From contig JAJQJQ010000002.1 in assembly GCA_028622995.1 (NCBI GenBank), positions 3,224,001 through 3,288,000 of the forward strand: 64,000 nucleotides of DNA, in the 5' to 3' direction. This document shows, one piece after another, positions 1 to 13,300 of the stretch. How positions within the stretch are numbered: position 1 is the stretch's first letter; each line of letters begins with the position of its first letter. Made by a program: the position numbers and the translations under genes. The DNA is from Panagrolaimus kolymaensis. Taxonomy: Eukaryota; Nematoda; Chromadorea; Rhabditida; Panagrolaimidae. A model generated the notes under the pieces. It did no database searches and was not told the DNA's origin. It was given only the letters and a program-made list of their open reading frames with translations.

Positions 1-1151
1 CAAACTTTTTCCATAAAGATTTGAAAGCAAACCATATTTATCAAAAACAAGGTATCTATCTTGCCAAATAAAATATCCATGCATTTCAGAGAACGTAGTA
101 AGAGCAGCACGAAGCTAAAAAACATAAATATTTTTAAATATATTTTAAAATAATATAAACTTACAAAGTATCGATTCCAAATACGCAAACCTTGAAATGT
201 TTTACTGACTCGTTGGGTTATATCATAAACGATATAACGATCCAAGATGTAATTAAAGCGAAGTTTTACACTAACCGGCATGCCAGGTTCAATATCGGAA
301 ACGTCCGTTTTAAGTGATCCTATTTCATCGTAAGCTAGAGAAACTTTCCATCGAGGTTTAGAAGGAAGATAAATCGTATTTCCAGCAATAAGAACGCCAA
401 AGATATCAGTCATATTCTGAAAAATGAATTTTTTTGAGACAAAATGAAAATAACATTCACAAACTTTTTCTTTTGATCGATCAATTTCAGATACAAATGG
501 ATCATAAACTTCATACATGGGACGTTTTGCATGAGAAAGCCAAGGCTAAAAAAATAAAGTTAGAAATAGAAAATTTAGAAAGTAAACCTTACAGCTTGTA
601 AAGCACAATCAAACTTTTCAGGATCAACTCCTTCAATTTCATAAAGTTCGAAAGTGACATCATCTTTGGCATCAGACATGAAATCTTCGGCTCGAGTAAA
701 TTTGAGTTGAACGTAGCAATCAAAAGTGACATTTCGACATAAAACTTTGGAGTAGACGATAGGATTACATGGAATTTCGCCAACAACATCCGTATAGCAT
801 CTAGCAGGTTCATCGTGAGAAAAAACGCAAAAAGTCTTTACCTAAAAAGAAACAAAAGATCAGAAAATCTATGGAAGAAATATAAAAACATACAACAAAG
901 ACATCATCATCCTTAATGAAGCATTCCAATTTCTTTTGTTTTCTAGAAGTCAGATCGCGAACATAACCATTTTCATCAGCCACATAGTTGACATTTTCGA
1001 AGACTTCATGCGAACCTTCATTCTCGAAATATTCGAGATTTGAGCGACGAACATAGACCGATTTCTTTTTAGTAAAATCAACAATGGTATAAGCGATAGG
1101 ATCAGAACCATTCAAGGATGACTCGACGATAACGCCTGTATCCTTGGCCAT
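1..1151 (-). CDS. Unknown nematode family protein, copy A (partial at left edge)
   Basis: I do not recognise the family. ATG at 1151. Exons on the minus strand are 894-1151, 593-841, 465-545, 165-416 and 1-114, continuing off the window. Introns are about 50 bp and all phase 0. The product starts MAKDTGVIVESSLNGSDP and carries blocks such as VFENVNYVADENGYV, VKTFCVFSHDEPARCYTDVV and PWLSHAKRPMYE. These align along their length with the complete gene at 59172-61037. Internal exons 2, 3 and 4 have the same lengths in both genes (249, 81 and 252 nt), so this is a duplicated gene with conserved structure. There is no signal peptide, membrane segment or catalytic motif that I can see. The composition (many short beta-like, aromatic and valine-rich stretches) suggests a soluble multi-domain beta protein; that is inference. 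Its N-terminus is shorter than in copy B. Confidence 0.8.
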
Positions 1152-1780
1152 GATGATGTGATTATAGCCTTTTATAGATCGAAAAAAGAAACTATGTAAG
1201 CGTAACGAAAACAAGTTGGAAATGAAAAAAAAAATGTAAAAGTATTCGATTGAAATTTGACTGTAAACAATCCAGTCAAGATTCAATCCTATTTATACCG
1301 TGGCTTGGGAATTGCCTCCATTAGCGGATGGACTTTTATGAAAAATTTTACATAACACATTCTGCAATATTGTAGCTTTGAAATTTTGTTTTTCTTTTTG
1401 ATGTTTGAGGATTTTAATTTTTCCAAAGATTCGATAATACGTAATTATTTTGAAGCATGTAATTTTAATGAAACTTGTTATATTGTTTGAACTACGTTGC
1501 ATGTCTTCAATATCCTAATACAATAAGGGAATTGAATTTAGGCATCCTTTAAAGGGGTTTTTTTTGTTAAAACTATCATTTAAGTTCATGTTTGATTAAA
1601 GCGTAATACGTAACATTTTTTCGAGTATTCGATATTGTAGGCACGTTTGAAGTACATACTTCATCACTGACACCAATATGAAAAAGTCCAACTCATTTTG
1701 CCAATGTGTTTGCTTTCAAAATGAAATTTAGTTTTTAAAAAATTCAAAAACTTTTCAGCAATTTTTCTTTCAATCAGATA
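1152..1780. promoter_or_regulatory. Divergent intergenic region between copy A and MEPCE
   Basis: This non-coding AT-rich stretch separates two divergent start codons and should hold the promoters of both genes. The two short minus-strand open frames here have poor coding character and no recognisable similarity. I see no TATA box or repeat I would defend. A TTTTCAG acceptor-like site ends at 1760 and another CAG at 1777, just before the MEPCE start, and either may be an SL trans-splice site. Confidence 0.45.
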
Positions 1781-3016
1781 ATGCGCTTAATTATGGAAGA
1801 AAGCTCGGAAATTAAAATTGAAATCAACTCAAACAAGAGAAAGGTTAGTTTAAAATAATCAATCCTACGATATTAAAAATAATATGTATCATTTTTAGAT
1901 TGAAGTTCCGAAGGATGAAACTTCGCTATCTCCACCTTTTAAAAAGATTCGAGAAGAAGATCCTAAAATAGAAGCAAAGAAGCCATCAACAAGTACGCAA
2001 AGCAAAAAAGAAAAGCAAAAAGAAACATCTGAGAAGTAAGTCGTCATTTCTTCGCATTTTGTTTGAATATATTTTTTGTTTTTTTAGATTTCGATATGGT
2101 AACTTTTATCGTTATTATGGCAACCGGTTGAAAGGATTACAACGTGATCCTCGACTTGATGTGTTTAATAAAGAATGGTTTAAAAGAAACAATGTTCTTG
2201 ATATTGGATGTAATGCGGGTTATTTAACCCTTTCAATCGCAAAAGAGTTTGAACCTGCTTGGATTCTTGGTATTGATATTGATCCTCATTTAGTTGGAGT
2301 TGCTCGTGCAAACATTAGACATTATTGTGATGAAAAAGAGGTTTTGATTTTTTTACTCCTTAGACTACTAATCTAACACTTTGGTTTCAGATGATTGGGA
2401 AATTTCCTGCTTCACTAGTACTTAGAGAAGAAGAAGGTGGACCTGCCGTTAAATCCTTCCCTAAAAATGTTTGGTTTCGTCGACAAAACTATGTTTGTAC
2501 TATGGATGAAGAAATCGATCAAACTCAAGAAGAATATGATATTATCTTAGCTTTAAGCATTACCAAATGGATTCATTTGAATTGGGGTGATATTGGAATG
2601 AAGCGATTTTTCTTGAGAGCATTCAAAAATCTTCGACCTGGTGGACGACTCATTGTTGAACCTCAAGATTTCAGTACTTATTGGAAAAGAGCTAAAACAC
2701 TTGTGAGTTTATTTCTGTTATAACATTTGTTAATTAAGCAATAATACTTTTATAGGATGAGCTGAAAGAAAATTGCAAAAAGATTGAATTTAAACCAGAA
2801 CAATTCAAAGATTATTTGATGAATGAAGTTGGCTTTGCAAACTATGAAGAACTTGAAATGCCACAAGCAAATGCAAAAGGTAAAGAAGTTATTCACTATT
2901 TATTTATTGTATTAATAATAACTTTTTCAGGCTTTGAACGTCCTCTTCAAGTCTTCAGAAAAGATGTTTTTAAAGGAAATAAAAACCCCAAAACTAAGAA
3001 GAAGGGTTCTGATTAA
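1781..3016 (+). CDS. MEPCE: 7SK-type snRNA methylphosphate capping enzyme (Bin3/MEPCE family)
   Basis: Predicted O-methyltransferase that adds a methyl group to the gamma-phosphate of Pol III RNAs such as 7SK or U6, using SAM. Exons: 1781/1793-1843, 1899-2035, 2088-2340, 2391-2702, 2756-2879, 2931-3016. The product is 320 aa from the ATG at 1793 (324 aa from 1781). After a short lysine-rich N-terminus comes [13 protein letters not shown], the family entry motif, then SAM motif I ([16 protein letters not shown]) and [17 protein letters not shown]. The Bin3 signature follows: [19 protein letters not shown] and [12 protein letters not shown]. The end ([20 protein letters not shown]) matches the family C-terminus. 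It is compact compared with the 689-aa human protein and lacks the long disordered N-terminus. Which of the two in-frame ATGs is used is undecided. Confidence 0.93.
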
Positions 3017-3343
3017 CTATTGAATTGTTTTTACGGTGTTATTATAACGGACGGTGTTTTAATTTTTTCATATTTAAATTATTAATAAATATTTATTTAA
3101 CTTATTTTTGGTTCTGAATTGATTAACAAAAGTTTGAAAACTTTTTTCATATATTTTATTTTACATTTGTGCAACATGCTTTTGAAGGTGCAGCTTTCAA
3201 TTCATTCTTCCTCTCATCGCGATTCGCGAACATTGTCTCTTTAAAAAAACGATGATTTTTTGCTAAAACTTTTTCAAAGACGTACTTTCATTTTCTTTCT
3301 TCCTTTTTTTTTGTTGAAAAAATAATTGAAACAGTTTTTAAGG
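3017..3343. other. Intergenic spacer between MEPCE and proteasome beta-2
   Basis: About 330 bp, AT-rich, without a coding frame. An AATAAA-type signal near 3083 probably ends MEPCE. An acceptor-like CAG at 3332-3334 lies about 10 nt before the next ATG. The spacing is larger than usual inside a nematode operon, so shared transcription is possible but not shown. Confidence 0.4.
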
Positions 3344-4261
3344 ATGTCTGGTGGCAAAACTATTGATGTTGATTTTGAACCATGTGAAGCTTTTGACTTT
3401 GGTAATGTTGCTCGTAATATTGCCCTTGTTGATTGTGGAATGAAGCCTCCTCGTACAACATCTACTGGTACCACAATCGTTGCTTGTTGTTATAAAGTAA
3501 GTTCAATTGTCATCATTTTTAAATACATTTTGTTGTTTTTTTAGGATGGTCTTGTAATGGGAGCCGATTCTCGTGCAACAGCTGGAAATATAGTTGCTGA
3601 TAAACAATGTCAGAAAGTTCACAAAATTACTGACTCAATTTATGCTTGTGGTGCTGGTACCGCTGCTGATCTTGATCAAGTTACAAAGATGCTCTCAGCT
3701 AATCTCCGTCTGAATGAATTGAATACTGGAAAGAAAGCTCGTGTTATTACTGCTATGAAAACGGCTAAACAACATCTTTTCAAATATATGGGATACATAG
3801 GAGCTTATCTTTTAATTGGCGGTGTTGATCCAACCGGTCCTCATCTTTATGATGTCAGCGCTAATGGTACAACGATGGCAAAATCTTATCATTCTGATGG
3901 TTCTGGCAGTTATAGTGCCATCTCTGTTCTTGAACGAGATTTTAAATATAACATGACTGTGAGTTTCATTGTTTTATAGTTCTTGATCTAAACGTATGAT
4001 GATTTTTAGCAAGCTGAAGCAAAAGAACTTGTTCAACGTGCTCTTGAAGCTGGTATGCATGGCGATAATGCTTCTGGTAACTCTCTCAATCTCGTCGTCA
4101 TCACTGCTGAAGGTGCCCAATTTGAAGGCCCAATCGTACCTAAATTCTGCGCACGACCTGAGAACATCGAATTGGAATACAAATTCAAGCCTGGAAGCAC
4201 ATCAATCCTCAAACAAAAGACTTTCAAATACGACATCGTTGAAAGTATGGATATTTATTGA
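3344..4261 (+). CDS. pbs-2: Proteasome subunit beta type-7 (beta-2), trypsin-like catalytic subunit
   Basis: Catalytic beta-2 subunit of the 20S proteasome core, cleaving after basic residues. Exons: 3344-3496, 3545-3958, 4010-4261; 272 aa. The propeptide ends at ...TTSTG42 and autolysis should expose Thr43 (mature Thr1) in TTIVACC. The other active-site residues are in place: Asp59 (mature Asp17, in MGADSRAT) and Lys75 (mature Lys33, in QCQKVHK). The DGSGSYSA stretch is the conserved Ser-Gly region. The C-terminal arm (ENIELEYKFKPGSTSILKQK) is the long extension typical of beta-2 that wraps the neighbouring beta-3 subunit. Length and introns are ordinary. A polyadenylation signal AATAAA lies at 4365-4370. 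Confidence 0.97.
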
Positions 4262-4364
4262 AATGTTTTATCCACGTGTTTCTATCTTTTTTTATTATTA
4301 TTGTCTTAAAGATACTGTAACTCATTTTCATATGTATGTCTAAGTGATTATTCACAATTTTTTG

Positions 4365-4370
4365 AATAAA
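4365..4370 (+). terminator. Polyadenylation signal AATAAA
   Basis: A canonical hexamer about 105 nt after the proteasome beta-2 stop, in the short convergent 3' region shared with the minus-strand GPCR. Confidence 0.5.
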
Positions 4371-4512
4371 AATAATTTATTTTTACTTTTAATACTATTA
4401 AATTAAAGTGAAGAAACGTGGAAAGTTACAAAGATTTTCTTCCCCCGTTAAAAGCCTGAGAACAAGTTAGAATTTGATTAGAAAAAAGTGGAAAAATTTT
4501 TTATGACATTAA

Positions 4513-6162
4513 TTAAATTTCGTTTATAACATGGTTGTTGTTATTATTGATGGAACTCGTGACCGCTTTTTTAGGTGGCAAATATTTTGCCCTGGAATGG
4601 CGGCGACGTGAAGGAAAATAACGGAATGAACGCACCCGGCCTATCACAGTTGAAGATAATCGATATGTTGGAGAATCAGGAGTTGTTTGAGCGGATGTGG
4701 ATGTTTCACACCCAATTAATTTATAAAATGCATGTCGATATTCAATTGAGCATAACATATAAAGGAATAAATGTGGAAGATAACTAAAATCGAATTGATT
4801 TATATGAGTCTCTTAATTAAAAAATTTCTTGTATTGCTTGAGAAGGTGTCTAGACGATTGAAACCAAAATACAAAAAAGCATTTTGAGTTTAAAAGATTA
4901 AAATAACTCAAGGTGTTTAACAGACGACTTTTATCTTTCAAGAAAAATTAGGCATTAAAAAACTCACTGAGAAACTTGCAAACAATTTGCAAATGCTCTA
5001 AAAATTTGTAATCCAACACTGCGATGGGAATGATCGATAAAAAAGCTTAAAGCTGATGCAGGAAGTGTACAAAGCACAAAGGTTGCTGATGTTATAAATA
5101 AAAGGACAAGAATTCGTCGGCGATCTTCTCGTTGACGTAGTTGTCGAGCCACTGTTGGTACTGCTGTAGATGTTGCTGAAGCTCGAGCTCGCCTTGTGTC
5201 ATCTATTTGTTGAAGGGATCGAATCATTCCCAAATTTAACACCACAAGAATTATAATTGGCCCGATACGAGCTATTGTCTAAAAATATTAATGTATGTTG
5301 TGTCTCATTAAAACAATCCAAAACTTACTTCTCTAAAATATAAATAAATAACAAAACCAATTGAACGGTTAATGGATGAATTCCTTTCTACCTTCCAAAG
5401 TGTTCTATTAAAAGCATCTTCTGCATCATGAACACCAACAAGACGTTTTTGAATTCCAGAAGGAAGAAAAACAAGAAATGCAATAAAATATAATAGAAAG
5501 ACAGTATTTCGAATTCTCGAACGTGCACCTGATGAATTATGAAAAACAATTGGATATCGAATGGATAAATATCGATCCACCGTCATTACAACCAAGCATA
5601 AAGCTGAAGCGGTAATAAATGAATTAATTATTGGAAGTTCAAGGTGAGCATGATAAAACATAATTAAATATGAATGTTCATCTGAAAATCCACCATGTCG
5701 AATACAAAAAGGAATTAATGCAAATATGGAGAGAATATCTGCAATGGCTGATCCTTTGAGATATAAATATGCTGCAGCTCTCATAGTATTGAGAGTCCAT
5801 ATATTTAAACATTGATTTATAAAACCTATAATTAATAATATTGGCATAACATAAACATGTGCAATATAATCTATTCTCGATGTTGCAATGGCAGAAGCAA
5901 CTGTAGATGATGATGTTTCAATAAAAGGTGATTGTGTCGTCATTGAATCTTCATCCGAAAAGAATAATAGCGGCGAATGGTGAAGTGAATCGATCACCAC
6001 CGCCGCTGCTGCAGTAGCTGCAGCGATGGTCGTAATAGCTAATACTATAGTGTAATAAGGTGATAATAAAAAGAATTTTGCTATTCTATACCCAATAGTT
6101 TTTTGTGATAATATTATTGAATCTTCGGATGATGACGACACAGCTATAATATATTTTGACAT
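4513..6162 (-). CDS. Class A (rhodopsin-like) GPCR, FMRFamide/neuropeptide-receptor type
   Basis: Predicted plasma-membrane neuropeptide receptor. Exons on minus: 5329-6162, 4968-5278, 4513-4783; 471 aa. The last exon joins in phase 2 through a 184-bp intron with a GTGAGT donor and TTTTAG acceptor, completing TM7 as CLQVSHYLPHLFLYMLC followed by IEYRHAFYKLIGC. TM1 starts near residue 100 (YVMPILLIIGFINQCLNIWTL). TM3 ends in TVDRYLSIRYP, with the DRY motif at 196-198. TM6 contains LVLLFITSATFVLCTLPAS. N-glycosylation sites (NRT, NSS, NRS) sit in the second extracellular loop. Two oddities: TM7 lacks the NPxxY motif, and a further hydrophobic Ala-rich stretch at about 35-58 lies in the long N-terminus. 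A downstream ATG at codon 73 would remove that stretch. I assign the neuropeptide type from the overall pattern only. Confidence 0.85.
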
Positions 6163-9100
6163 TTAATAAAACAATAAGAAATTATAATAAGTAAGGCTTT
6201 TTGGTGTGTATTTGTGAAATAAATGAGGGATATAAAAATGACTAAAAGCAAGCTTTAGTTTTTTTTATCGTCGAATAATTTTTTCTTTTTTCTCGTTAAC
6301 TTGCTTTTTTGCGCACACGCAGCACTTAAGCTTAAAAAGAGAGTTAATAATCATTGAAGCAAATATACGATATAAAGTTTTTTGTTTGCAAAGAAAACAA
6401 CCATGCGCAGAAACGAATGAAGAAGGAAAGAGAAAAAAATAAGGGAAAAAAGCTTTAAAGAAACATTTTTATAGTTTTTTTTATTGTTGTAGGGATTATC
6501 ATTCCAAAGTACGATTAGGTTTAAGCTTCGTTCAAATATGGGTACAAACTTAAGTAAATTTACAATTAAAAGACGAGAAACAGAAAATTAAAAAAAAGGT
6601 TTGTTGGATAGTTTCAAACAATATTGGAAGCGCTTTCGCGCATGTCTAAAAATTAAATTATTCATTTTTATTATTTTTAACCCTAAATTTTGTCTCTCAT
6701 GCTAAATGAAGCACAAACCAGCTAAGAGCGGTAAAAATCAAAGAGAAAGATTAGCAAGCAAAAATAAGCAGGCGACAAAGGTGTAAATGATTATACTGGA
6801 CAAGTGTTGTTTAAACAATGAGCTCATCCTCTTTTTCGCCTACTCTTAATGAAGAAATGAAAGAACTCATAAAGATCGAATTTTAAAAGCTTGTTTTTTT
6901 TTTCTTCTGCAAGCCAAAGCGCTGCTGCAACAAAAAAAAAATGCTCATAAACTTTTGCACATATTTTGACTAACTTTTTCTCATTCGTTCTGTATTAGGC
7001 ATTTGAGTAAATTAACTCAACCAAGTTTAAGCTATTATCACGTGAAACAAAGTATTAATAATACCGTCATCACTGGTTGCTGAGTTTTCCAATAATAATT
7101 GCCACAATTTTATCTTTCTTTGCATCAAGTTTTTTTTCTTTTCTGCTGTTGCTGCTGCATGAAAAAAGGCAATAAAAAAATATTAGTAAATCTAATTTTG
7201 TAAATGTCAAAAATGTTACTTTTTTAAATAAATATATAAAGAAAAAATAATAATACTATAAAATGTATGAAATTTAGAATCAATGCTGGCTTTCTAAAGT
7301 TTTGAAGACATTGGAAAAAAATTCAATTTTTATTCAAAAAGAAAAAGAACTATGAAAGAAGAAAACACAAACAACACGCAAAGGCTAAAAATAATTTATT
7401 AAAGTTTTATGATTTTCACTATAATATTTTTTTTGAGTCAATTATTACAAAGAACAAAAGTTTGCCCTCAAATTTTTGTACTCATGGGGCCGGGGAATGT
7501 AGTCTTAGAATTTTATAAAATTAGAATTTATTGTTAGCTTCAGTATTTGCATCAGCCAAAAATGTTACAGTAAACTAGCAGCACAAAGGTAAAAAGAGCT
7601 TAAATAAAGCATAGCTTAAAATAAAATTAAAATTTGAAACAAATAAAATCTAACTTCTTTTTCATTATTAAAAAAACACACACACAACTGCTAGAGCTTA
7701 TTTAGGGAAACAAAATAAGTAATACTTCAGGGAAACAATGAAGAGAAGAAGAAGAAAGTTTGCGGTTATATTTACTAAAAAAGCAGAAGATAAAATAACA
7801 ACGGAAATACATCTCTATTATTTATATTTTTATGAACGCAAAAGAGGAATAAAAAGAAGATAAAGCTCAGAGAACAAGATGATGATGTTATTTATTTACA
7901 TACTTTTTAATGGGTGTAAAAACATATTTTAAATAGCAAGAAGCAATACAGAGTTTACTACCGTGAAACGTCTCCTTATTAAAAAAAAGGAAAAAACATA
8001 TGAATTTTTGTGAAAGAATAAAAGAAACATATGCTGCGCAAACTTTTAAAGCAACAAAACTTACTAATTAACTAAATTGAAAATGCAAGAAAAATAAAAT
8101 GTTGCAAAAAAAAAATGCTTCATTAAGAAGCTGATGTCGATGGGGGCGCAGATGAAAAGTAATCAAAAACACATAAAAAGAGTTCGTTGATGTTTTTTTT
8201 TGATAAATAAATTAAAAAGAAAAAATGAGGTTTATACGAATATGTATGTACTTATCAAAAAAGGTTTATTGTTCTTTGCAACACCAACCACAAAAAAAGT
8301 CTGTCTAATAAATGAGTTAAACATTATTAAGCAAATTTAAAAAAAATTATGAAAAAAAAGTTTTGAGAAAACTATTTTAAGATTAAAAACGTCAATGGCA
8401 AATAATTAAAAGATACTCAAATCCTATGCGCGTGAAAGTATAATTTGAGAACATGAAAAAATAAAATAAAATAAAATAGGAGCAGTTCCCACACGTTAGA
8501 AAATTTAAGCAACACCATCGACTCTTTCGACTTCAAAGTTGGTGGTTGTTTCATTTTATTTTTAATTTTGTAAATGGAAAATGAAATTTGGAACCTTTTC
8601 TTCTTACTTTTTTTGTTTATCTTTTAAAATATTTGAAATTTTTTATGAATGAAAATGAGAGAATTGTCATTACAGAAATATAGTATTGTCTTTCATTTCA
8701 GCAATTCTTTCAGCGCAAGATAAAAGTTTAGACCAAAGAGCATTAATGAAATTTGGGAGAAAAAAAAATAAAATAAAAAATTGCTTTTGAAAGCTTCAAA
8801 GTAAGAAATTTATTTCCAAGTAAATAAACCTAATAAGGCAAACTAGAAATTAAGAAAGACTCTCAAATCAGAAAAAAATACGATAACAGTAAAAAATAGT
8901 TAAATAAAAACCGTAACTAAATAGGTAAATATGTTTATCAATGAGCTTTAAAAAAGGAGCTTTATAAACAAAATATAAAATTCTTTTCGATGGTGCAAAA
9001 AAAAAGTAACGGATGCTTATTAATTACTCACAGCTAATGATGAGGAACGTGAAAAAAGAAAGAAATGGTTTGCAACTAAAACTAATTCATAGCTAATTTC

Positions 9101-10321
9101 ATGGTTCATCAATAATGCGTTATAATAATAATACTTTATACTTTATAAAAAAAGAAGATAAAAAGTCATCGCGCATTTAAGGATTTTTTTATTAGCATAA
9201 ATAAAAGAGATGGGGATAAAATGAGATGTTACTCACTTACCAACAACCAACAACAACAGCTTGCTTTATTTCAAATTATTCTTGTTTTGTCACCAGGGAA
9301 ATGACGATTTCTACCAAATTTTTGACTTTTTTTTTTGCATTTTATAGCGTCATTTTCTTTTTGTGGAAGAAGAAGTCGAAGAAGGAAGGTTTGATGCTGT
9401 GGTTGTTGCAGAAGAATAAGAAGAAATAAATAAAATAAAATAAAGGAAAATCGTCGTTTCTTCCCCTTTTTTGTTACCGACCTGGATGGTTTTTAACGGT
9501 TGATGATGGATTTCTCGAGAGACTCACTCCCTCATTCACTTTCGTTTGCTTCTTTTTTAGGCTTCTAAAAATTACTAAAATTGACCAACAAAAGAATGAA
9601 AAAGAAAAGATAGAAAGAAAAAAATACATCAACGGATTTGGTTTCAGAATGTTGTGGTTGGTTGGTGTGGCAGAATTCAAACATTTTTTTAGGGGCGCAA
9701 AGACATTGTTTTTCCGTTAATGAAAATGAGCTTCAATTCTTCTTCTTATGTTAGACTTTTGCTTTCTCATCTTGCTTCGGTCTGGCAGGGTGTTGGTAAA
9801 GGCGGAAGCTCATGTCTGAGATTTTAGGGATAAATATAAAAAAAAGGCTAAATTTATTTCAATGTATTTTTGCCTCTATAAAGCCGATGAAAATCGTACT
9901 AAATAAAAGAATAACGTTACTTTTTTTTACAAATAGATTAAAAAAATATTTTAAGGAAAAGTAATAAAAAGAGAATTATATTTAAAAAGTTGTTGCCACA
10001 AGGCACCAAAAAGTCACCGACTTTTGATCCCTAATAAGTGCCAATTGATGCACAAACATTGCGGGTGTCTCGAATTACACAAGGAGGAATGTTTTTTTCT
10101 TTTCTTTTTGGTGGGAAGAAACATTTGAATACCGGAAGTCAAATCGCCTTCAGAGTTATTCGATGCCAACTCTAGAAACAACGGATGCGCGTAAAACCAA
10201 AACTCAAAGTAATAACACAAAATTCAATTGTTTATGTTTATCTAATGCAAAAATGATTACAACCAAAAAAATATATAAAAAAAGACAACAAATAAATAAT
10301 AAAATCAAATACAATAAATTT
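6163..10321. other. 4.1-kb non-coding region upstream of the GPCR
   Basis: No convincing gene. The short open frames (for example around 9226-9429, 9474-9680 and 10163-10477) are low-complexity Lys/Phe-rich translations of AT-rich DNA, with no splice-linked partner or homology. The stretch is rich in A and T runs, with an AAAAT run at about 8457-8480. Because both flanking genes are on the minus strand, it is the 5' region of the GPCR and probably holds its cell-type enhancers; that is inference. No transposon ends seen. Confidence 0.5.
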
Positions 10322-13300
10322 TTAACGTCCAAATCTGGATACACGTTGTGGTTGCGGCGGATGATAATTTACAGGTCTGTTTGGCACTTGAAGACGAGGA
10401 GGAGCTTCACGAAAATGTTCTTTAAACCAATTGATAAGACTGTTAACATCATGGAAACGTTTTTTGCGAAATTCTAAGCCAGCTGGAGTAAGTGTAACAT
10501 ATTCATGAATGCCATTGCCATAAGAAAGAACAAACTTTCCAGGATATTTCGCACTTGCAGTAAAAACATACCTGAAAAGATAGCTAATTATTTAAAAAAA
10601 TCACGAAGTAAACAAAAACTCACGGAATCCTTCGAGGTTCTCTAGCCTTTTCATTAGCCAAATGTTCCTTAATAACATCACGATCTTCAGATTTAAGCTC
10701 GCTAAAATAGCGATAATTTAATATTTCCCGAGCATAACTGGCAAGAGGTTGAATATATCGAGCAAGAATTTCATCCAAGTCTTCAAAGGACTAAAACACA
10801 AATAAAATTAGCAACAATTTTTTAAAAGAAAAAAGGAAACATACTTCGTCTTTGATGTGAAGTGTTTTACCAATATTGAAATGATGAACTTTATTTTCTT
10901 CACGAACAGTAATGTGTTGATAAATATCTTCGGTAACTTTCCAAGTAACAACCAAATTATCAGGAGCACTTGAAGATGGTCTAATAATGGCTTCACCTTG
11001 GTCCATTTTCTTTAACATTTTTTCTGCTTCTTTGAAGGTAATGTTGTGGAAAGCGGAATGAGTAACAACACGTTTAATAAAGTTTGTTGGTTCTTTTCTA
11101 ATTCTTTTACTATCAGCTTCTCTTTCATCGGCATCTGCTTTGTCATGATCAAAGTACATATCAGGTTGTGGTCCAAAATCATTATTACGAAGATCCTGTC
11201 CTTTGCAAGAAAGATCAATTTTCATTCGATCATAGTCAATATTCATAATGCGAAAATACTGTGTTGCACCAAATTTGAACATATCCGGCCAAGCATTTTT
11301 AATTAAATCGAGATCATCGGATAAGTTTTTCCAAAACACCATAGCAGGATAGCCATTTTCAAGACGAACTTTATAACCAATTGGAGGGCCAGGACAGTCA
11401 CGATTATAATGATCATAAACATCATTGATATCCTCAAAATCACTTCGTCGACAATATACGCATCTCCAATTACCCGTATCATGATCACGTTCTGGTTGAC
11501 GAGGTTCTTCCTGAGGTTTTCTTCCATGTTGTAATCCACGAATTTCTCCAACTATGAGCTTTCCAATAGAAAATACTTTTTCAGATTCAGGAGATAACAT
11601 GCGGAAAATTTCTTCGCCTCTTGGTGGATGATATGGTTCACGAAGATCTTTATATCTGCAACTCAATTCAGCTCGAATATCGTACAGTGTGACATTTTTA
11701 TTTCCAAAGCCACGATTGTTCATTTCAATTGCAAAAGCATCTAGATCAAGAACTTTGAGCTTTGATGGATCATTAAGAACTTCTTCGACAGCCGAGACAG
11801 AATAGTTTGCTTCATCACCTTCCAAAGCATCTGCAGCCATTTTTCTTGCAACTTCATAACTTTCTGGATGAACTCGAGAACCATCAAGAACTTCAATATA
11901 AACTTCAGAATCTTCAATACGAGTTGGATCAACAATGATAAAGCCAGCGCAATTCATAAAAACTTTCGGACCAAGATTTGCCACTTGAATAAGTTTTGCA
12001 CGTCCTTCAAGGTGTTGGTTTGTGTTTCTTATAGCTTGGATAACAGCAGCAGCTTTTCTTCTACCAAGACCAGAAACGAATTGTAATGGACCTGATCGAA
12101 ATGGTAAATCCACAATAGCATTAATGTCTACACCAACTTCGCTAACGCGATTTATTGTTTCCATTTCCAAATGCCATAAAATATCATGAACGGGAACACA
12201 ATCTTGTAAGGAATGCCAATGAACGCAGAGAATATCGTTGTCAAGATTGAAGAGCCTTGAAATTTCCACAAGTGGGTCAGTTGCCATACGAGCCAAAGAA
12301 ACAGCTTGACGTTGAATTGGGAAATAATCAGGTAATTCGTGTTTACCAAGTTCAGAAAGAGCATAAACTTTTGCAATATCATTACGGTAGAGATCAACAG
12401 GAACAGGTTGTGGAAGTTCATTTTGATCAACCAAATTGTCAATAATTCTTCTAACATCCTTACACAACCTTTCAGCATCCATATTTTCAGATCCAATCAT
12501 AATCACATGTGGACGTTGTTTCATAATCATTTGCTCCAAAAGTCTCATGTCACGTTTCTAAAACATAAAAATTAAAGTAATTTAACAACGGATTGTGATT
12601 ATACTTTTGGATCACCAGGATCATGAAGCATTTCCCTTTGAAGAAAGTTAGCAAGACGCAAGCTCTCAATAATGTCACCATGATGATCCACCACAATAGC
12701 ATAAGAAGCAAGACCCAATTCACCAGGATATGCAAGAGCCATAACTCTTGTGTCTTTGCCATGAACAGCACCCGCTGCCAATTCATCGTCTTCGTAAGCA
12801 AAGGTCTTTGTATATCCAGCAACTTTAACCCGTTCACCATAAGCTAATTGACATTGCTAAAAAACATATGATAATATAGATATAGTAGAATTTAAAACAT
12901 ACTCGAGCAACTTCATATTGGCCTTCACGAAGTAAAAGTTCAATAGTTTCTTTTTCCAAATGAGGGAAAAGGTAATCCTTCAAAGCCATCTTCATTGCAC
13001 GTTGTCTTAACTTTCTCCAAGCATTTGATGGTGTTACAAAATCTGTATCATCAGTAATTTCAAACAACGGATCAAAAACAATATCAAATCCACTTTCATT
13101 TGGTTCACCAATGTTAAACTTCATTTCAATAAGCCCATCTTGTTTTGATTTATGAATTATTAAGAATTCTTCATTAGAAAAGCGATCAATGGGTTTATCC
13201 TTGAGATATCTCATAGGATAAATAAGCATTGTATCATTGATAGTGTCACGTCCTTTCTTAGTTTGCCATACTGAGATTGTAGCAGCTTGGCGGAACATAA

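Noticed and set aside
1781..4261. Operon of MEPCE and proteasome beta-2
   Set aside because: The intergenic gap of about 330 bp with its own poly-A signal does not show the short spacing of a typical nematode operon; not excluded, but unsupported.
4575..4787. Plus-strand 70-codon frame
   Set aside because: It is antisense to the last exon of the GPCR, whose minus frame completes TM7.
8457..8480. AAAAT run as a possible satellite
   Set aside because: Only a few units, as expected in AT-rich DNA.
11046..12840. Several 60-120 codon frames within the SPT6 region
   Set aside because: Alternative frames of the large SPT6 exons; the SPT6 frame carries conserved motifs throughout.
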